Below the pieces are notes generated by a model. It was given only the letters and a program-made list of their open reading frames with translations, searched no databases and was not told the origin of the DNA. A stretch of 64,000 bases of DNA, from NCBI RefSeq assembly GCF_001484765.1, contig NZ_KQ947377.1, positions 62,001-126,000 on the forward strand, given 5' to 3'. Both the position numbers and the translations under genes were made by a program. Positions 10,049 through 20,861 of this stretch are shown piece after piece; positions within the stretch are counted from its first letter, which is position 1, and every line of letters starts with the position of its first letter. This DNA is from Entomohabitans teleogrylli (lineage in GTDB: Bacteria > Pseudomonadota > Gammaproteobacteria > Enterobacterales > Enterobacteriaceae).

Positions 10049-12754
10049 ATGTTGATACCATCAAAACTAAGTCGCCCGGTTCGTCTTGAGAACACTGTGG
10101 TCCGCGAACGTCTGCTGGCGAAACTCTCCGTTGCAGGAAACTACCGTCTGGCGCTGGTGACCAGCCCGGCGGGTTATGGCAAAACGACGCTGGTTTCGCA
10201 GTGGGCCGCGGGCATTAACGAGTTAGGCTGGTATTCACTTGATGAAGGAGATAACCAGCCGGAGCGCTTCGCCAGTTACCTGATCGCCGCCATTCAGCAG
10301 GCCACCAGCGGATGCTGCGCCAGTACCGAAACCATGGCGCAAAAACGCCAGTATGCCAGCCTGTCGTCGCTGTTCTCTCAGTTGTTTATCGAACTGGCGG
10401 AATGGCACCGCCCGCTTTTCCTGGTGATCGACGATTACCATCTGATCACCAATCCGGTCATCCACGAAGCGATGCGCTTTTTCCTGCGCCATCAGCCAGA
10501 GAACGTGACCCTGGTCGTGCTTTCCCGCAATCTCCCACAACTGGGGATCGCTAACCTGCGGGTCCGCGATCAACTACTGGAGATCGGTAGCCAGCAGTTA
10601 GCCTTCACCCATCAGGAAGCGAAACAGTTTTTCGACGGCCGCCTCAGCGCGCCGCTGGAGGCCGCTGAAAGCGGCCAACTGTGCGACGACGTGGCCGGCT
10701 GGGCCACCGCGCTGCAGCTGATCGCCCTCTCCGCTCGCCAGAATAGCGGTCTGACGCAACAGTCCGCGCGCCGCCTTTCCGGTATTAACGCCAGCCACCT
10801 GACCGACTACCTGATCGACGAAGTGCTGGATAACGTCGACGGCGCCACCCGCCAGTTTCTGCTCAAAAGCTCGCTGTTGCGTTCAATGAACGACGCGCTG
10901 ATCGTCCGGGTCACCGGAGAAGATAACGGCCAGATGCGTCTTGAAGAGATCGAGCGCCAGGGACTGTTCCTCCAGCGCATGGACGGCAGCGGCGAGTGGT
11001 TCAGCTATCACCCGCTGTTCGGCAACTTCTTACGCCAGCGCTGCCAGTGGGAGCTGGCCACCGAGCTGCCGATACTGCACCGCGCCGCCGCAGAAGGCTG
11101 GATGGCGCTCGGTTTCCCGAGCGAAGCCATTCACCACGCGCTGGCGGCCGGCGACGCCAACATGCTGCGCGACATTCTGCTGCATCACGCCTGGGCGCTG
11201 TTTAATCACAGCGAGCTGTCGTTGCTGGAAGAGTCCCTGCGTTCGCTGCCCTGGGATAGTCTGCTGGAAAACCCGAAACTGATTTTGTTGCAGGCGTGGC
11301 TAATGCAAAGCCAGCACCGCTATGGCGAAGTAAATACCCTGCTGGCCCGGGCCGAGCAGGAAATGAAGTGCGAAATGGATGCCACGCTGCACGCCGAATT
11401 TAACGCCCTGCGCGCCCAGGTGGCTATCAATAACGGCGATCAGGATGAAGCAGAGCGGCTGGCTACCTGCGCCCTTGAGGTACTACCGCTGGCCAGCTAT
11501 CACAGCCGTATCGTCGCGACCTCGGTCCACGGCGAAGTGCTGCACTGTAAAGGGGATTTGACCCGGGCGCTGACTCTGATGCAGCAAACCGAGCAGATGG
11601 CGCGCCACAACGATGTCTGGCACTACGCCCTGTGGAGTTTGTTGCAGCAAAGCGAGATTTTATTCGCTCAGGGATTCCTGCAGGCGGCCTGGGAAACGCA
11701 GGAAAAAGCGTTCCAGTTAGTGCGCGAACAACATCTGGAGCAACTGCCCCTGCACGAGTTCCTGTTACGCATTCGCTCTCAGTTACTGTGGGCGTGGGCG
11801 CGACTGGATGACGCGGAGGTCGCGGCCCGCAGCGGTATGGATGTGCTGGCCGGCTATCAGCCCCAGCAGCAACTGCAGTGTCTGTCGCTGATTATCCAGT
11901 GTTCGCTGGCGCGCGGCGATCTGGATAACGCCCGCGGCCATCTCAACCGGCTGGAAAACCTGCTCGGCAATGGCCCGTGGCACAGCGACTGGGTATCTAA
12001 CGCCGATAAGGTACGGGTTATTTACTGGCAGATGACCGGCGACAAAAAGTCAGCGGCCACCTGGCTGCGTCAGACGCCCAAACCGGAGTGCGCCGATAAC
12101 CATTTCCTGCAGGGCCAGTGGCGCAACATCGCCCGGGCGCAGATCCTGCTGGGGGATGTCGAGCCCGCCGAAATTGTGCTCGAAGAGCTTAATGATAACG
12201 CCCGCCGTTTGCGGCTGATGAGCGATCTTAACCGTAATCTGCTGTTGCTGAACCAGTTGTACTGGCAGCAGGGTCGTAAAAGCGACGCGCAGCGGGTGTT
12301 GATCGAGGCCCTGACACTGGCCAATCGTACCGGATTTATCAGCCACTTCGTGATTGAAGGGGAAGCCATGGCGCAACAACTGCGCCAGCTAATCCAACTG
12401 AATACACTGCCGGAGCTGGATCAGCACCGCGCGCAGCGCATTCTGCGCGAGATCAATCAGCACCATCGTCACAAGTTTGCGCATTTTGATGAAAACTTTG
12501 TGAACCGCCTGCTAAGTCACCCGGAGGTACCGGAGCTGATCCGCACCAGTCCGCTGACCCAGCGGGAATGGCAGGTGCTGGGGCTTATCTATTCCGGCTA
12601 TAGCAATGAGCAGATTGCCGGCGAGCTGGACGTGGCGGCGACCACAATTAAGACGCATATTCGTAATCTGTATCAGAAGCTTGGGGTGGCGCACCGGCAG
12701 GATGCGGTGCAGCAGGCCCAGCAGTTGCTGAAGATGATGGGGTATGGGGTGTAG
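10049..12754 (+). CDS. malT: Maltose regulon transcriptional activator MalT
   Basis: MalT is the ATP-dependent STAND-family activator of the maltose regulon, switched on by maltotriose. The 901 residues equal the E. coli length. The Walker A motif [10 protein letters not shown] lies near residues 38-47 and VIDDYHLI is the Walker B region. A TPR-like sensor domain fills the middle, and the C-terminus is a LuxR-type helix-turn-helix ([20 protein letters not shown] region, then [16 protein letters not shown]). The start [13 protein letters not shown] matches E. coli. It diverges from malPQ. Confidence 0.99.
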   Translation: MLIPSKLSRPVRLENTVVRERLLAKLSVAGNYRLALVTSPAGYGKTTLVSQWAAGINELGWYSLDEGDNQPERFASYLIAAIQQATSGCCASTETMAQKRQYASLSSLFSQLFIELAEWHRPLFLVIDDYHLITNPVIHEAMRFFLRHQPENVTLVVLSRNLPQLGIANLRVRDQLLEIGSQQLAFTHQEAKQFFDGRLSAPLEAAESGQLCDDVAGWATALQLIALSARQNSGLTQQSARRLSGINASHLTDYLIDEVLDNVDGATRQFLLKSSLLRSMNDALIVRVTGEDNGQMRLEEIERQGLFLQRMDGSGEWFSYHPLFGNFLRQRCQWELATELPILHRAAAEGWMALGFPSEAIHHALAAGDANMLRDILLHHAWALFNHSELSLLEESLRSLPWDSLLENPKLILLQAWLMQSQHRYGEVNTLLARAEQEMKCEMDATLHAEFNALRAQVAINNGDQDEAERLATCALEVLPLASYHSRIVATSVHGEVLHCKGDLTRALTLMQQTEQMARHNDVWHYALWSLLQQSEILFAQGFLQAAWETQEKAFQLVREQHLEQLPLHEFLLRIRSQLLWAWARLDDAEVAARSGMDVLAGYQPQQQLQCLSLIIQCSLARGDLDNARGHLNRLENLLGNGPWHSDWVSNADKVRVIYWQMTGDKKSAATWLRQTPKPECADNHFLQGQWRNIARAQILLGDVEPAEIVLEELNDNARRLRLMSDLNRNLLLLNQLYWQQGRKSDAQRVLIEALTLANRTGFISHFVIEGEAMAQQLRQLIQLNTLPELDQHRAQRILREINQHHRHKFAHFDENFVNRLLSHPEVPELIRTSPLTQREWQVLGLIYSGYSNEQIAGELDVAATTIKTHIRNLYQKLGVAHRQDAVQQAQQLLKMMGYGV

Positions 12755-13065
12755 GAGTGGGTTGGCGCGCGCCGCCGGGAGTCGCCGTTCAGGTTGTGTG
12801 GCTGGTGCGCCACTGCGGCTGTGCTATTTTTCACTCTGATTGCAGGTGCGGCGTATCTCCGGGGCTTCGCTGTTTTTCGCTCACCCTATGTTTAGTGCTT
12901 TTTGTTGACCCCGGTTATCAGTGAACAAGTTGAGGGGCGCGACGTGTACTGAGCCCTCTCTCCCCGTTCACGTCGCGCGGAATACACACAAAGCACCAAC
13001 TTCAGGTGAACGGCATTCAGCGGAGCGTTAAAGGGATACCACACCGTGTGAATGACGCTAACGCC
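12755..13065. other. malT-glpR intergenic region, no gene seen
   Basis: These 311 bases between converging malT and glpR contain no supportable ORF. E. coli carries the rtc RNA-repair genes at this place; I see no remnant of them. The only structure is an inverted repeat at 12939-12978, listed separately. No T-tailed terminator is obvious for either gene. Confidence 0.6.
12939..12978. repeat. Inverted repeat between malT and glpR
   Basis: The 10-base arms GCGCGACGTG (12939-12948) and CACGTCGCGC (12969-12978) are perfect complements separated by 20 pyrimidine-rich bases. No T tract follows. It could slow transcription from either converging gene or be a protein-binding site. Confidence 0.5.
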
Positions 13066-13824
13066 TCAACACAATTCCAGATGCACATGCCCACTCTCGA
13101 TCACCTGCATCACCCCCGCTGGCGGCATAGCGTCGGTATACAACGCATCCACCATATTGATGCTCCCCATGTTCACCATCGCATTGCGGCCAAACTTGGA
13201 GTGATCGGTCACCAGCATTACATAGCGCGAATTCTCAATAATCGCCCGCTTGGTGCGCACTTCATGGTAGTCAAACTCCAGCAGCGAGCCGTCGCTATCA
13301 ATGCCGCTGATGCCCAGAATCCCGAAATCCAGACGGAACTGAGAGATAAAATCCAGCGTCGCTTCACCGATAATTCCGCCGTCGCGGCTTCTTAACTCAC
13401 CGCCCGCCAGAATAATGCGAAAATCGTCTTTCGCCATCAGGGTATTCGCCACGTTGAGATTATTGGTGACCACGCGCAGATCGTGGTGATCCAACAGCGC
13501 GTGCGCCACCGCTTCCGGCGTGGTGCCGATATCAATAAACAGCGTAGCGCCGTCGGGGATCTGCTGCGCCACCCGCCGGGCGATCCGCTCCTTCTCCGCC
13601 GTCTGAGTCGCCTTACGATCGTGCCACGGAGTATTCACCGAACTGGACGGCATCGCCGCCCCGCCGTGGTGGCGCATAATAATATTCTGTTCCGCCAGAT
13701 CGTTTAAATCGCGGCGGATGGTTTGCGGACTGACCGCAAAATGTTCCACCAGCTCTTCAGTGCTGACGTATCCCTGTTTTTTTACCAGCTCAATAATCGC
13801 ATCATGCCGTTGTGTTTGTTTCAC
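13066..13824 (-). CDS. glpR: Glycerol-3-phosphate regulon repressor GlpR
   Basis: GlpR is the DeoR-family repressor of the glp regulon, released by glycerol-3-phosphate. The 252 residues match the E. coli length. The N-terminal helix-turn-helix is VSTEELVEHFAVSPQTIRRDL, followed by the family sugar-phosphate sensing fold with DIGTTPEAVAHAL. It lies 28 bases downstream of glpG in the minus-strand order glpE-glpG-glpR, so it is probably cotranscribed. GlpR operators are visible in front of glpD. Confidence 0.97.
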   Translation of the reverse strand: MKQTQRHDAIIELVKKQGYVSTEELVEHFAVSPQTIRRDLNDLAEQNIIMRHHGGAAMPSSSVNTPWHDRKATQTAEKERIARRVAQQIPDGATLFIDIGTTPEAVAHALLDHHDLRVVTNNLNVANTLMAKDDFRIILAGGELRSRDGGIIGEATLDFISQFRLDFGILGISGIDSDGSLLEFDYHEVRTKRAIIENSRYVMLVTDHSKFGRNAMVNMGSINMVDALYTDAMPPAGVMQVIESGHVHLELC

Positions 13825-13852
13825 AATCTACTCCGTTACTTATGCCAGCATA

Positions 13853-14683
13853 TTATGTTCGTTTTCGCACATGGAGGGTATCCACCAGCGCCATCGCCAG
13901 CCCGACGGCCAGCCCACTGGCGTGCGCGGCATTAGCGATGGATAACCCAAAGATATCGAACCATCCCGCCACCAGCCAGATTAACGCAAAAACCATGAGT
14001 CCACGCTGCATATAAATGCCGCTCTGCGGATCGCGTTCCCCGCGCAGCCAGACATAGCCCATCAGGGCATAGACCACACCGGAAAGGCCGCCGAACCACG
14101 CACCGCTGAATTTGTGCTGTACATAGCCGCTCAGCAGCGCCGAAATCAGCGTCAGCACAATCAGCTTACCGCTGCCGAGGCGCTTTTCAACCGGCCCGCC
14201 CAGATACCACCACCACAGCAGATTGAAAGTAATATGCAATAGCGAAAAATGCAGCAGGGCATGGGTAAAATAGCGCCACAGCTCAAAGCGCAGCGCCGGG
14301 TCCCAGGGCCATGCCAGCCACAGCATCACCGTCTGGTCGCCCAGCGACAACATTAGCAGCCAGACCACAATACAGACCGCCATGATGATCAGAGTAAAAG
14401 GCCCGGCTTTATGCAGCAGAGTCCCCAGGAAGGGGTAGCGCCGGTAAGCAAGGCCGCTATTGGTATGCCCGGTCTGCCAGCTCGCCGCCAGATAACGCGG
14501 GTCGTTCGGATTCGCCAGAAACTGCGCCAGTTCCGCCCTGACCCGCGCTTCCTGCGCCACATCCGCCAGCCAGATATCGCTCTGGCTGTGCTGCTGGACA
14601 GTAAGAACCACCCCCTGCGTCGCCATATAATCGACAAACGCCTGAGCCATTCTCGGGTTTTGAAAAGAGGTTATCATCAGCAT
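13853..14683 (-). CDS. glpG: Rhomboid intramembrane serine protease GlpG
   Basis: GlpG cleaves transmembrane substrates within the inner membrane. From the ATG at 14683 ([10 protein letters not shown]) the product has 276 residues, as in E. coli. An N-terminal cytosolic domain precedes six hydrophobic segments. The catalytic dyad is Ser in [13 protein letters not shown] (S201 by E. coli numbering) and His in [12 protein letters not shown] (H254), with HxxxN-like [10 protein letters not shown] in TM2. An in-frame ATG at 14710 would add nine unconserved residues. It is the middle gene of glpEGR. Confidence 0.96.
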   Translation of the reverse strand: MLMITSFQNPRMAQAFVDYMATQGVVLTVQQHSQSDIWLADVAQEARVRAELAQFLANPNDPRYLAASWQTGHTNSGLAYRRYPFLGTLLHKAGPFTLIIMAVCIVVWLLMLSLGDQTVMLWLAWPWDPALRFELWRYFTHALLHFSLLHITFNLLWWWYLGGPVEKRLGSGKLIVLTLISALLSGYVQHKFSGAWFGGLSGVVYALMGYVWLRGERDPQSGIYMQRGLMVFALIWLVAGWFDIFGLSIANAAHASGLAVGLAMALVDTLHVRKRT

Positions 14684-14752
14684 AGGGGACAATCCCGGCA
14701 GTCCACACAAAGGGTGACAGTATACCCGCTGATATCGGCAATGCCGAGTCGA

Positions 14753-15079
14753 TCACTCGCCCCGGGCGACTTCAGACGGAAATTGCCGCTGCCAGGCGTC
14801 AAAACCGCCGTCCACGCTGTACACCGCTTCGTAACCCTGCTGCAGCAGATATTGGGCGGCCCCTTTACTGCTGTTGCCGTGATAGCACATCACCAGCACC
14901 GGGGTGTCAAAATCGGCCTGGCGCATAAACTGGCCCAGCGTGTCGTTTGTCAGGTGGAAGGCGCCGCGGGCGTGACCCAGCGCGAAGCTCTGCGGATCGC
15001 GAATATCCACCAGCATGGCTTGCCCGTGGCTGAATTTCTGGTGGGCTTCTTCAACATTAATACACTCAAACTGCTCCAC
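14753..15079 (-). CDS. glpE: Thiosulfate sulfurtransferase GlpE, GTG start
   Basis: GlpE is a single-domain rhodanese that moves sulfane sulfur from thiosulfate to cyanide or thioredoxin in the cytosol. The active-site loop is CYHGNSS with C65. I start it at the GTG at 15079: GAGGAATATC precedes it at ideal spacing, the residues VEQFECINV align with E. coli MDQFECINV, and the length becomes 108, equal to E. coli. The ATG at 15091 has no Shine-Dalgarno. The gene diverges from glpD. Confidence 0.93.
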   Translation of the reverse strand: MEQFECINVEEAHQKFSHGQAMLVDIRDPQSFALGHARGAFHLTNDTLGQFMRQADFDTPVLVMCYHGNSSKGAAQYLLQQGYEAVYSVDGGFDAWQRQFPSEVARGE

Positions 15080-15192
15080 GATATTCCTCATTCATAATGA
15101 TCATTTGCCGGTTGCCGCGCAGCGGCCACGCTGGCCTGGCCCCGGGCTATATTTCGCTCAGTGTACGTTGTCGCCTGGCGTAGCGCCATTAA

Positions 15193-15208
15193 TGTTATGC
15201 ATATCACG
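15193..15208. promoter_or_regulatory. CRP-like site, glpD/glpE promoter region
   Basis: TGTTA, six bases, TCACG matches four of five bases in each CRP half-site. It lies about 98 bases before the glpD ATG, between divergent glpE and glpD. E. coli glpD is CRP-activated, which supports the reading. Confidence 0.5.
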
Positions 15209-15253
15209 TATATTTGTTTTTTTTCCGTTACCAAAAGCATCTCCTCCTGCTAT

Positions 15254-15292
15254 TATGAGCGATATCGAACATTTTTGAGCTTTAACGAAAAT
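15254..15292 (+). promoter_or_regulatory. GlpR operators in front of glpD
   Basis: TATGAGCGATATCGAACATT (15254-15273) is a near-palindrome resembling the GlpR operator with its inverted GAACAT-type half-sites. A second weaker copy, TTGAGCTTTAACGAAAATT, overlaps its right end. Two tandem operators at this place are known for E. coli glpD. They end just before the glpD Shine-Dalgarno. Confidence 0.75.
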
Positions 15293-15305
15293 TCGTGAGG
15301 ACGAC

Positions 15306-16814
15306 ATGGAAATTAAAGATCTGATTGTCATTGGCGGAGGAATTAACGGAGCTGGTATCGCCGCGGATGCCGCCGGACGAGGTCTGTCCGTGTTGATGCT
15401 TGAAGCGCAGGACCTCGCCTGCGCTACCTCATCCGCCAGTTCCAAACTGATTCACGGCGGCTTGCGCTACCTGGAACATTACGAATTCCGCCTGGTCAGT
15501 GAAGCGCTGGCCGAACGCGAGGTGCTGTTAAAAATGGCCCCGCATATCGCTTTCCCGATGCGCTTTCGTCTGCCGCACCGTCCCCATCTGCGCCCGGCGT
15601 GGATGATTCGCATCGGCCTGTTTATGTACGATCACTTAGGCAAGCGCACCACGCTGCCCGCCTCCACGGGATTGCGTTTTGGCGCGGATTCGGTGCTGAA
15701 GCCGGAGATCGTGCGCGGTTTCGAATATTCGGACTGCTGGGTGGATGACGCCCGGCTGGTGCTGGCCAACGCCCAGATGGTGGAGCAGAAAGGCGGCAAA
15801 GTGATGACCCGTACCCGGGTGACCTCCGCGCGCCGGGAAGCCGGGCTGTGGGTGGTCACAGCGCAGGATATCGACAGCGGCGAAACCTTTACCTGGCGCG
15901 CTAGAGGGCTGGCGAACGCCACCGGGCCGTGGGTCAAACAGTTCTTTGATGAAGAGTTGCATCTGCCTTCGCCATACGGCATTCGCCTGATCAAAGGCAG
16001 CCATATCGTGGTGCCGCGGGTGCATACCCAGAAGCAGGCCTACATTCTGCAAAACGAGGACAAGCGGATTGTCTTTGTGATCCCGTGGATGGACGAATTT
16101 TCGATTATCGGCACCACCGATGTCGAGTATCAGGGCGATCCGGCTCAGGTCGCCATTGATGAAAACGAAATCAACTATCTGCTTAAGGTCTACAACAGCC
16201 ACTTTAAGAAACAGCTCGCCCGTGACGACATTGTCTGGAGCTATTCCGGGGTACGCCCGCTGTGCGACGACGAATCCGACTCGCCGCAGGCCATCACCCG
16301 CGACTACACCCTCGACGTGCATGATGAAGACGGTAAGGCGCCGCTGCTGTCGGTGTTCGGTGGTAAGTTGACCACCTATCGTAAGCTGGGCGAACACGCG
16401 CTGGAAAAACTGAAACCCTGGTACCCGAACATGGGGCCGGCCTGGACTAAAGACGCTGTACTGCCCGGCGGCGATCTGCAGGGCGACCGGGAAGACTACG
16501 CCGCACGCCTGCGCCGCCGCTATCCGTTTATCAGCGAATCACTGGCGCGCCATTTTTCCCGCACCTATGGCAGCCAGAGTGAATTGATCCTCGACGGCGC
16601 CAGCGGGATCGCCGATCTGGGCGAACATTTCGGCCATGAGTTCTATGAAGCGGAGCTGCGCTATCTGGTCAAACATGAGTGGGTCCGCCGGCTGGATGAC
16701 GCTATCTGGCGCCGTACCCGGCTGGGCATGTGGTTGAACGCCGAAGAGCAGTCGCGGATCGCCAACTGGTTAAAGCAACATTCCGACACAGCGGCGCTCT
16801 CGCTGGCATCCTGA
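15306..16814 (+). CDS. glpD: Aerobic glycerol-3-phosphate dehydrogenase GlpD
   Basis: GlpD is the peripheral inner-membrane flavoenzyme that oxidises glycerol-3-phosphate to dihydroxyacetone phosphate and passes electrons to ubiquinone. The 502 residues (E. coli 501) open with the FAD-binding Rossmann motif GGGINGAGIA, followed by SSKLIHGGLRYLE. GTTDVEYQG and VFGGKLTTYRKLGEHA are further family signatures. GTGAGGACGAC precedes the ATG. Regulation by GlpR and CRP is suggested by upstream sites. Confidence 0.98.
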   Translation: MEIKDLIVIGGGINGAGIAADAAGRGLSVLMLEAQDLACATSSASSKLIHGGLRYLEHYEFRLVSEALAEREVLLKMAPHIAFPMRFRLPHRPHLRPAWMIRIGLFMYDHLGKRTTLPASTGLRFGADSVLKPEIVRGFEYSDCWVDDARLVLANAQMVEQKGGKVMTRTRVTSARREAGLWVVTAQDIDSGETFTWRARGLANATGPWVKQFFDEELHLPSPYGIRLIKGSHIVVPRVHTQKQAYILQNEDKRIVFVIPWMDEFSIIGTTDVEYQGDPAQVAIDENEINYLLKVYNSHFKKQLARDDIVWSYSGVRPLCDDESDSPQAITRDYTLDVHDEDGKAPLLSVFGGKLTTYRKLGEHALEKLKPWYPNMGPAWTKDAVLPGGDLQGDREDYAARLRRRYPFISESLARHFSRTYGSQSELILDGASGIADLGEHFGHEFYEAELRYLVKHEWVRRLDDAIWRRTRLGMWLNAEEQSRIANWLKQHSDTAALSLAS

Positions 16815-16836
16815 AGCCGACAGCAGTGCAATAAGT

Positions 16837-16862
16837 AACAGGGAGGCTCGCGCCTCCCTGTT
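16837..16862. terminator. Stem-loop between converging glpD and glgP
   Basis: AACAGGGAGGC (16837-16847) and GCCTCCCTGTT (16852-16862) form a perfect 11-bp stem with a TCGC loop. It sits between two stops 51 bases apart. The T run is short on both sides, so termination strength is uncertain. Confidence 0.7.
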
Positions 16863-16865
16863 CAT

Positions 16866-19313
16866 TTACAGCCTCACCGGCTTAATATGCCAGATCTCGT
16901 CAGCATACTCCTGAATCGTCCGGTCTGAAGAGAAATAGCCCATATTGGCGATATTGTGCATCGCCCGGCTCGACCACGCCTCCGGCTGCAGATAGAGGTC
17001 GTCCACGGAATCCTGGCAGTCGACATAACTGCGATAATCCGCCAGAACCTGATAATGGTCGCCAAAGTTAATCAGCGAGTCGATCAGATCGCGATAACGC
17101 CCCGGCTCTTCCGGGCTAAAGACGCCGGTGCCGATCTGCGTCAGCACTCGCCGCAACTCTTCATCCTGTTCATAATACTCGCGCGGGTTATAGCCCTTAG
17201 CGCGCAGCGCTTCGACCTGCTCCGCGGTATTACCGAAGATAAAGATATTCTCTTCGCCCACATGCTCCTGCATCTCCACGTTCGCCCCGTCGAGGGTGCC
17301 GATGGTCAGCGCGCCGTTCAGGGCAAATTTCATATTACTGGTGCCGGAGGCTTCCGTCCCGGCCAGGGAAATCTGCTCCGACAGGTCCGCCGCCGGGATA
17401 ATCAGTTGAGCAAGGCTAACGCTGTAGTTAGGGATGAACACCACTTTCAACCGGTCTTTCACCAGCGGATCGTTGTTGACCACCTTCGCCACATCGTTGA
17501 TCAAATGAATAATATGCTTGGCCATGTAGTAGGCCGAGGCGGCCTTACCGGCAAAGATATTGACCCGCGGCACCCACTCGGCATCCGGATCGTCTTTAAT
17601 ACGGTTGTAGCGGGTGATCACATGCAGCACGTTCATCAACTGGCGTTTGTACTCGTGAATACGCTTGATCTGCACATCAAACAGCGCCTTCGGATTAACC
17701 ACTACATTGAGCTGCTGACCAATCCACGTGGCGAGACGCTTTTTGTTTTCCAGTTTGGCGTCGCGTACCTGCTTATTCACCGCCGGGAAGTCGATATACT
17801 GCTTCAGTTCGTTAAGCTGGCTGAGGTCAGTACGCCAGGTACGGCCAATATGCTCATCCAGCACCCCGGACAGCGACGGGTTCGCCAGCGCCAGCCAGCG
17901 CCGCGGCGTTACGCCATTGGTCTTATTACAAAAACGCATCGGAAAGATTTGCGCGAAGTCGGCGAACAGCGACTGCACCATCAGGTTGGAGTGCAGCTCC
18001 GACACGCCGTTGACTTTGTGACTGACCACTACCGCCAGCCACGCCATGCGCACCCGGCGGCCATTGGACTCATCAATAATCGACGCCCGGCTCAGCAGCT
18101 CAACGTTGTTGGGATACTGCTCCTGAACGGTCTTCAGGAAGTAGTCGTTAATCTCAAAGATGATCTGCAGATGACGCGGCAGAATTTTCCCCAGCATCTC
18201 CACCGGCCAGGTTTCCAGCGCCTCGCTCATCAGCGTATGGTTGGTATATGAGAATACCTGGCAGGCCACCTCGAACGCCTCTTCCCAGCCAAAGCGGTGC
18301 TCGTCGATCAGCAAACGCATCAGCTCGGGAATCGACAGCACCGGATGGGTATCATTGAGGTGGATAGCGATTTTATCCGCCAGGTTGTCATAGGTTTTAT
18401 GCAACTGATAGTGGCGACTGAGGATATCCTGAATCGTGGCAGAGACCAGGAAATACTCCTGGCGCAGGCGCAGTTCGCGGCCAGAGTAGGTCGAGTCATC
18501 CGGATAGAGGACCCGGGAAACGTTCTCGGAATGGTTTTTATCTTCCACCGCCGCAAAATAGTCCCCCTGATTAAATTTCCCGAGGTTAATCTCGCTACTG
18601 GCCTGCGCGCTCCACAGGCGCAGCGTGTTGGTGGCGTCAGTATCGTAACCGGGGATAATTTGATCATAGGCGACGGCGAGGATTTCTTCGGTTTCCACCC
18701 AGCGGGTTTTCTTACCTTCCTGCTGAATGCGGCCGCCAAAGCGCACCCGATAGCGGGTATTGTGGCGCTTAAATTCCCACGGGTTGCCGTATTCCAGCCA
18801 GTAGTCCGGCGACTCTTTCTGACGCCCCTCGACGATATTCTGCTTAAACATACCGTAGTCATAGCGGATACCGTAACCGCGGCCCGGTAGCGCCAGAGTG
18901 GCCAGCGAATCGAGGAAACAGGCCGCCAGGCGCCCGAGGCCGCCGTTGCCTAATCCCGGGTCATTCTCCTCGTCAATCAGCTCTTCGAGGTCCAGTCCCA
19001 TATCTTCCAGCGCCGCTTTAACATCATCATAGATGCCCAGTGAAAGCAGCGAGTTCGACAGGGTACGGCCAATCAGAAACTCCATCGAGAGATAGTAGAC
19101 CTGGCGATCTTCCTGGGAAAGCTGGGCGCGGTTGGAACGCAGCCAGCGCTCCACCATGCGATCGCGCACCGCAAACAGAGTCGCGTTCAGCCACTCGTGC
19201 TTATTGGCGATCGCCGGATCCTTCCCAATGGTGAACATCAGCTTATAGGCGATCGAGTGCTTCAAAGCCTCAACGCTGAGTGTCGGAGATGCATAGCTAA
19301 AAGGTGCTGTCAT
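16866..19313 (-). CDS. glgP: Glycogen phosphorylase GlgP
   Basis: GlgP releases glucose-1-phosphate from the outer chains of glycogen using pyridoxal phosphate. From the ATG at 19313 ([13 protein letters not shown]) it has 815 residues, as in E. coli. Family signatures are [18 protein letters not shown] and [14 protein letters not shown] (PLP lysine region). The ATG at 19322 directly abuts AGGA, whereas 19313 has it at nine bases. It is the last gene of glgBXCAP, 19 bases after glgA, and is the glycogen-specific paralogue of malP in this window. Confidence 0.97.
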   Translation of the reverse strand: MTAPFSYASPTLSVEALKHSIAYKLMFTIGKDPAIANKHEWLNATLFAVRDRMVERWLRSNRAQLSQEDRQVYYLSMEFLIGRTLSNSLLSLGIYDDVKAALEDMGLDLEELIDEENDPGLGNGGLGRLAACFLDSLATLALPGRGYGIRYDYGMFKQNIVEGRQKESPDYWLEYGNPWEFKRHNTRYRVRFGGRIQQEGKKTRWVETEEILAVAYDQIIPGYDTDATNTLRLWSAQASSEINLGKFNQGDYFAAVEDKNHSENVSRVLYPDDSTYSGRELRLRQEYFLVSATIQDILSRHYQLHKTYDNLADKIAIHLNDTHPVLSIPELMRLLIDEHRFGWEEAFEVACQVFSYTNHTLMSEALETWPVEMLGKILPRHLQIIFEINDYFLKTVQEQYPNNVELLSRASIIDESNGRRVRMAWLAVVVSHKVNGVSELHSNLMVQSLFADFAQIFPMRFCNKTNGVTPRRWLALANPSLSGVLDEHIGRTWRTDLSQLNELKQYIDFPAVNKQVRDAKLENKKRLATWIGQQLNVVVNPKALFDVQIKRIHEYKRQLMNVLHVITRYNRIKDDPDAEWVPRVNIFAGKAASAYYMAKHIIHLINDVAKVVNNDPLVKDRLKVVFIPNYSVSLAQLIIPAADLSEQISLAGTEASGTSNMKFALNGALTIGTLDGANVEMQEHVGEENIFIFGNTAEQVEALRAKGYNPREYYEQDEELRRVLTQIGTGVFSPEEPGRYRDLIDSLINFGDHYQVLADYRSYVDCQDSVDDLYLQPEAWSSRAMHNIANMGYFSSDRTIQEYADEIWHIKPVRL

Positions 19314-19332
19314 ATCAGTCATTCCTGCATAA

Positions 19333-20766
19333 TTACATCAAGCGTTGATAGAGATCGCGGTAAGACTGCGCCGCCACCTGCCAGCTAAAATCCATAGCCA
19401 TCGCCTGACGTTGAACAAAGCGCCACAGTGACGGACGGGACCACAGCACGAAAGCGCGCCGTACCGCCCGCAACAACGACCAGGCGTTGCTATCCTCAAA
19501 CACAAACCCGCTGGCCGCGCCGTCCGCCAGATTCTCCAGCGAACAGTCAGTTACAGTATCCGCCAGCCCGCCAGTCCTCCTGACCAGCGGCAGTGTACCG
19601 TACTTAAGACCATACAATTGTGTCAGACCACAGGGTTCAAAGCGACTGGGCACCAGGATAATATCGGCCCCGCCCATGATGCGATGGGAAAACGCTTCGT
19701 GATATCCTATCTGCACCCCCACCTGGCCGGGATGTTCCGCCGCCGCGGCGAGAAACCCTTCCTGGAGCACCGGATCGCCGGCCCCCAGCAGAGCCAGTTG
19801 TCCGCCCTGCTCCAGCAGCCCAGGCAGCGCCTCCAGTACCAGATCCAGACCTTTCTGGCTGGTCAGGCGGCTGACCACGGCGAACAGCGGCGCTTTCTCA
19901 TCCACCTTCAGCCCCATGGCGACCTGCAACTGACGCTTGTTTTCCGCCTTATCTTCCAGCGTATCGCGACTATATCGGGAAGCCAGCTGCGGGTCATGCT
20001 CCGGAGACCACACCCGGTCGTCCACGCCGTTCAGAATCCCGGAAAGGCGCCCTTCCCGATGACGCTGGCCGAGCAGCCCTTCCATACCGTACGCGAACTG
20101 CGGCTCGGTAATCTCCCGGGCATAGGTTGGGCTGACGGCGGTGATATGGTCGGCGTAAAACAGGCCGGCCTTAAGAAATGAGATTTGGCCGTGGAATTCG
20201 AGGCCGTGCATATGAAAGAACGACCAGGGAAGCTGGATATCGTTCATATGGTGAGCATAAAACATCCCCTGGTAGGCCAGGTTATGAACGGTAAACACTG
20301 ATTTCGCCGGCTTGCCGCGCGCCGCGAGGTAGGCCGGCGCCAGACCGGCATGCCAGTCATGGGCATGCACCACATCCGGACGCCAGAAGGTATCCATACC
20401 GCAGGCCAGCTCGCAGCCCACCCAACCCAGCAGCGCAAAACGCAGCACATTGTCGGTATAGGCGTACAGATTGGTATCGTGATACGGGCTTCCCGGGCGA
20501 TCGTAAAGGTGTGGGGCGTCGATCAAATAAATACCCACGCCGTTATAGTGCCCGTACAGCAGCGCTATCGGGCCGGCAAACGTATTGCGCCGCGTGACGA
20601 CCTGCGCGTCCGGAATACCGCGACGAATGTCAGGAAATGCCGGCAATAACACCCTGGCATCCATTCCCTGAGCAATTTGCGCCGCAGGTAGCGCGCCAAT
20701 CACGTCCGCCAGACCACCGGTTTTCAACAAAGGAAACATCTCAGAACAGACATGTAAAACCTGCAT
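19333..20766 (-). CDS. glgA: Glycogen synthase GlgA
   Basis: GlgA adds glucose from ADP-glucose to the non-reducing ends of glycogen. The 477 residues equal E. coli. It is a GT5 enzyme: K15-T-G-G (KTGGLADV) binds ADP-glucose, [11 protein letters not shown] and the C-terminal [19 protein letters not shown] motif are clear. A 95-base gap separates it from glgC, the largest in the operon, leaving room for an internal promoter, but none is obvious. Confidence 0.98.
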   Translation of the reverse strand: MQVLHVCSEMFPLLKTGGLADVIGALPAAQIAQGMDARVLLPAFPDIRRGIPDAQVVTRRNTFAGPIALLYGHYNGVGIYLIDAPHLYDRPGSPYHDTNLYAYTDNVLRFALLGWVGCELACGMDTFWRPDVVHAHDWHAGLAPAYLAARGKPAKSVFTVHNLAYQGMFYAHHMNDIQLPWSFFHMHGLEFHGQISFLKAGLFYADHITAVSPTYAREITEPQFAYGMEGLLGQRHREGRLSGILNGVDDRVWSPEHDPQLASRYSRDTLEDKAENKRQLQVAMGLKVDEKAPLFAVVSRLTSQKGLDLVLEALPGLLEQGGQLALLGAGDPVLQEGFLAAAAEHPGQVGVQIGYHEAFSHRIMGGADIILVPSRFEPCGLTQLYGLKYGTLPLVRRTGGLADTVTDCSLENLADGAASGFVFEDSNAWSLLRAVRRAFVLWSRPSLWRFVQRQAMAMDFSWQVAAQSYRDLYQRLM

Positions 20767-20861
20767 TGTCGCTCCCGTTTAAGATAATGGCGCGAAGCGC
20801 GCGCCAAACAGTTATTCAGCGCACGGGTTGCCCCGTGCGAGGTCCTTTTCGCCGGACAGCG

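Noticed and set aside
16866-16936. malP and glgP as tandem duplication
   Set aside because: They are old paralogues with separate operons and conserved orthologues in E. coli; no recent duplication is visible.
16956-18251. 431-codon frame opposite glgP
   Set aside because: Shadow of glgP; His/Arg/Gln-rich composition and no family features.
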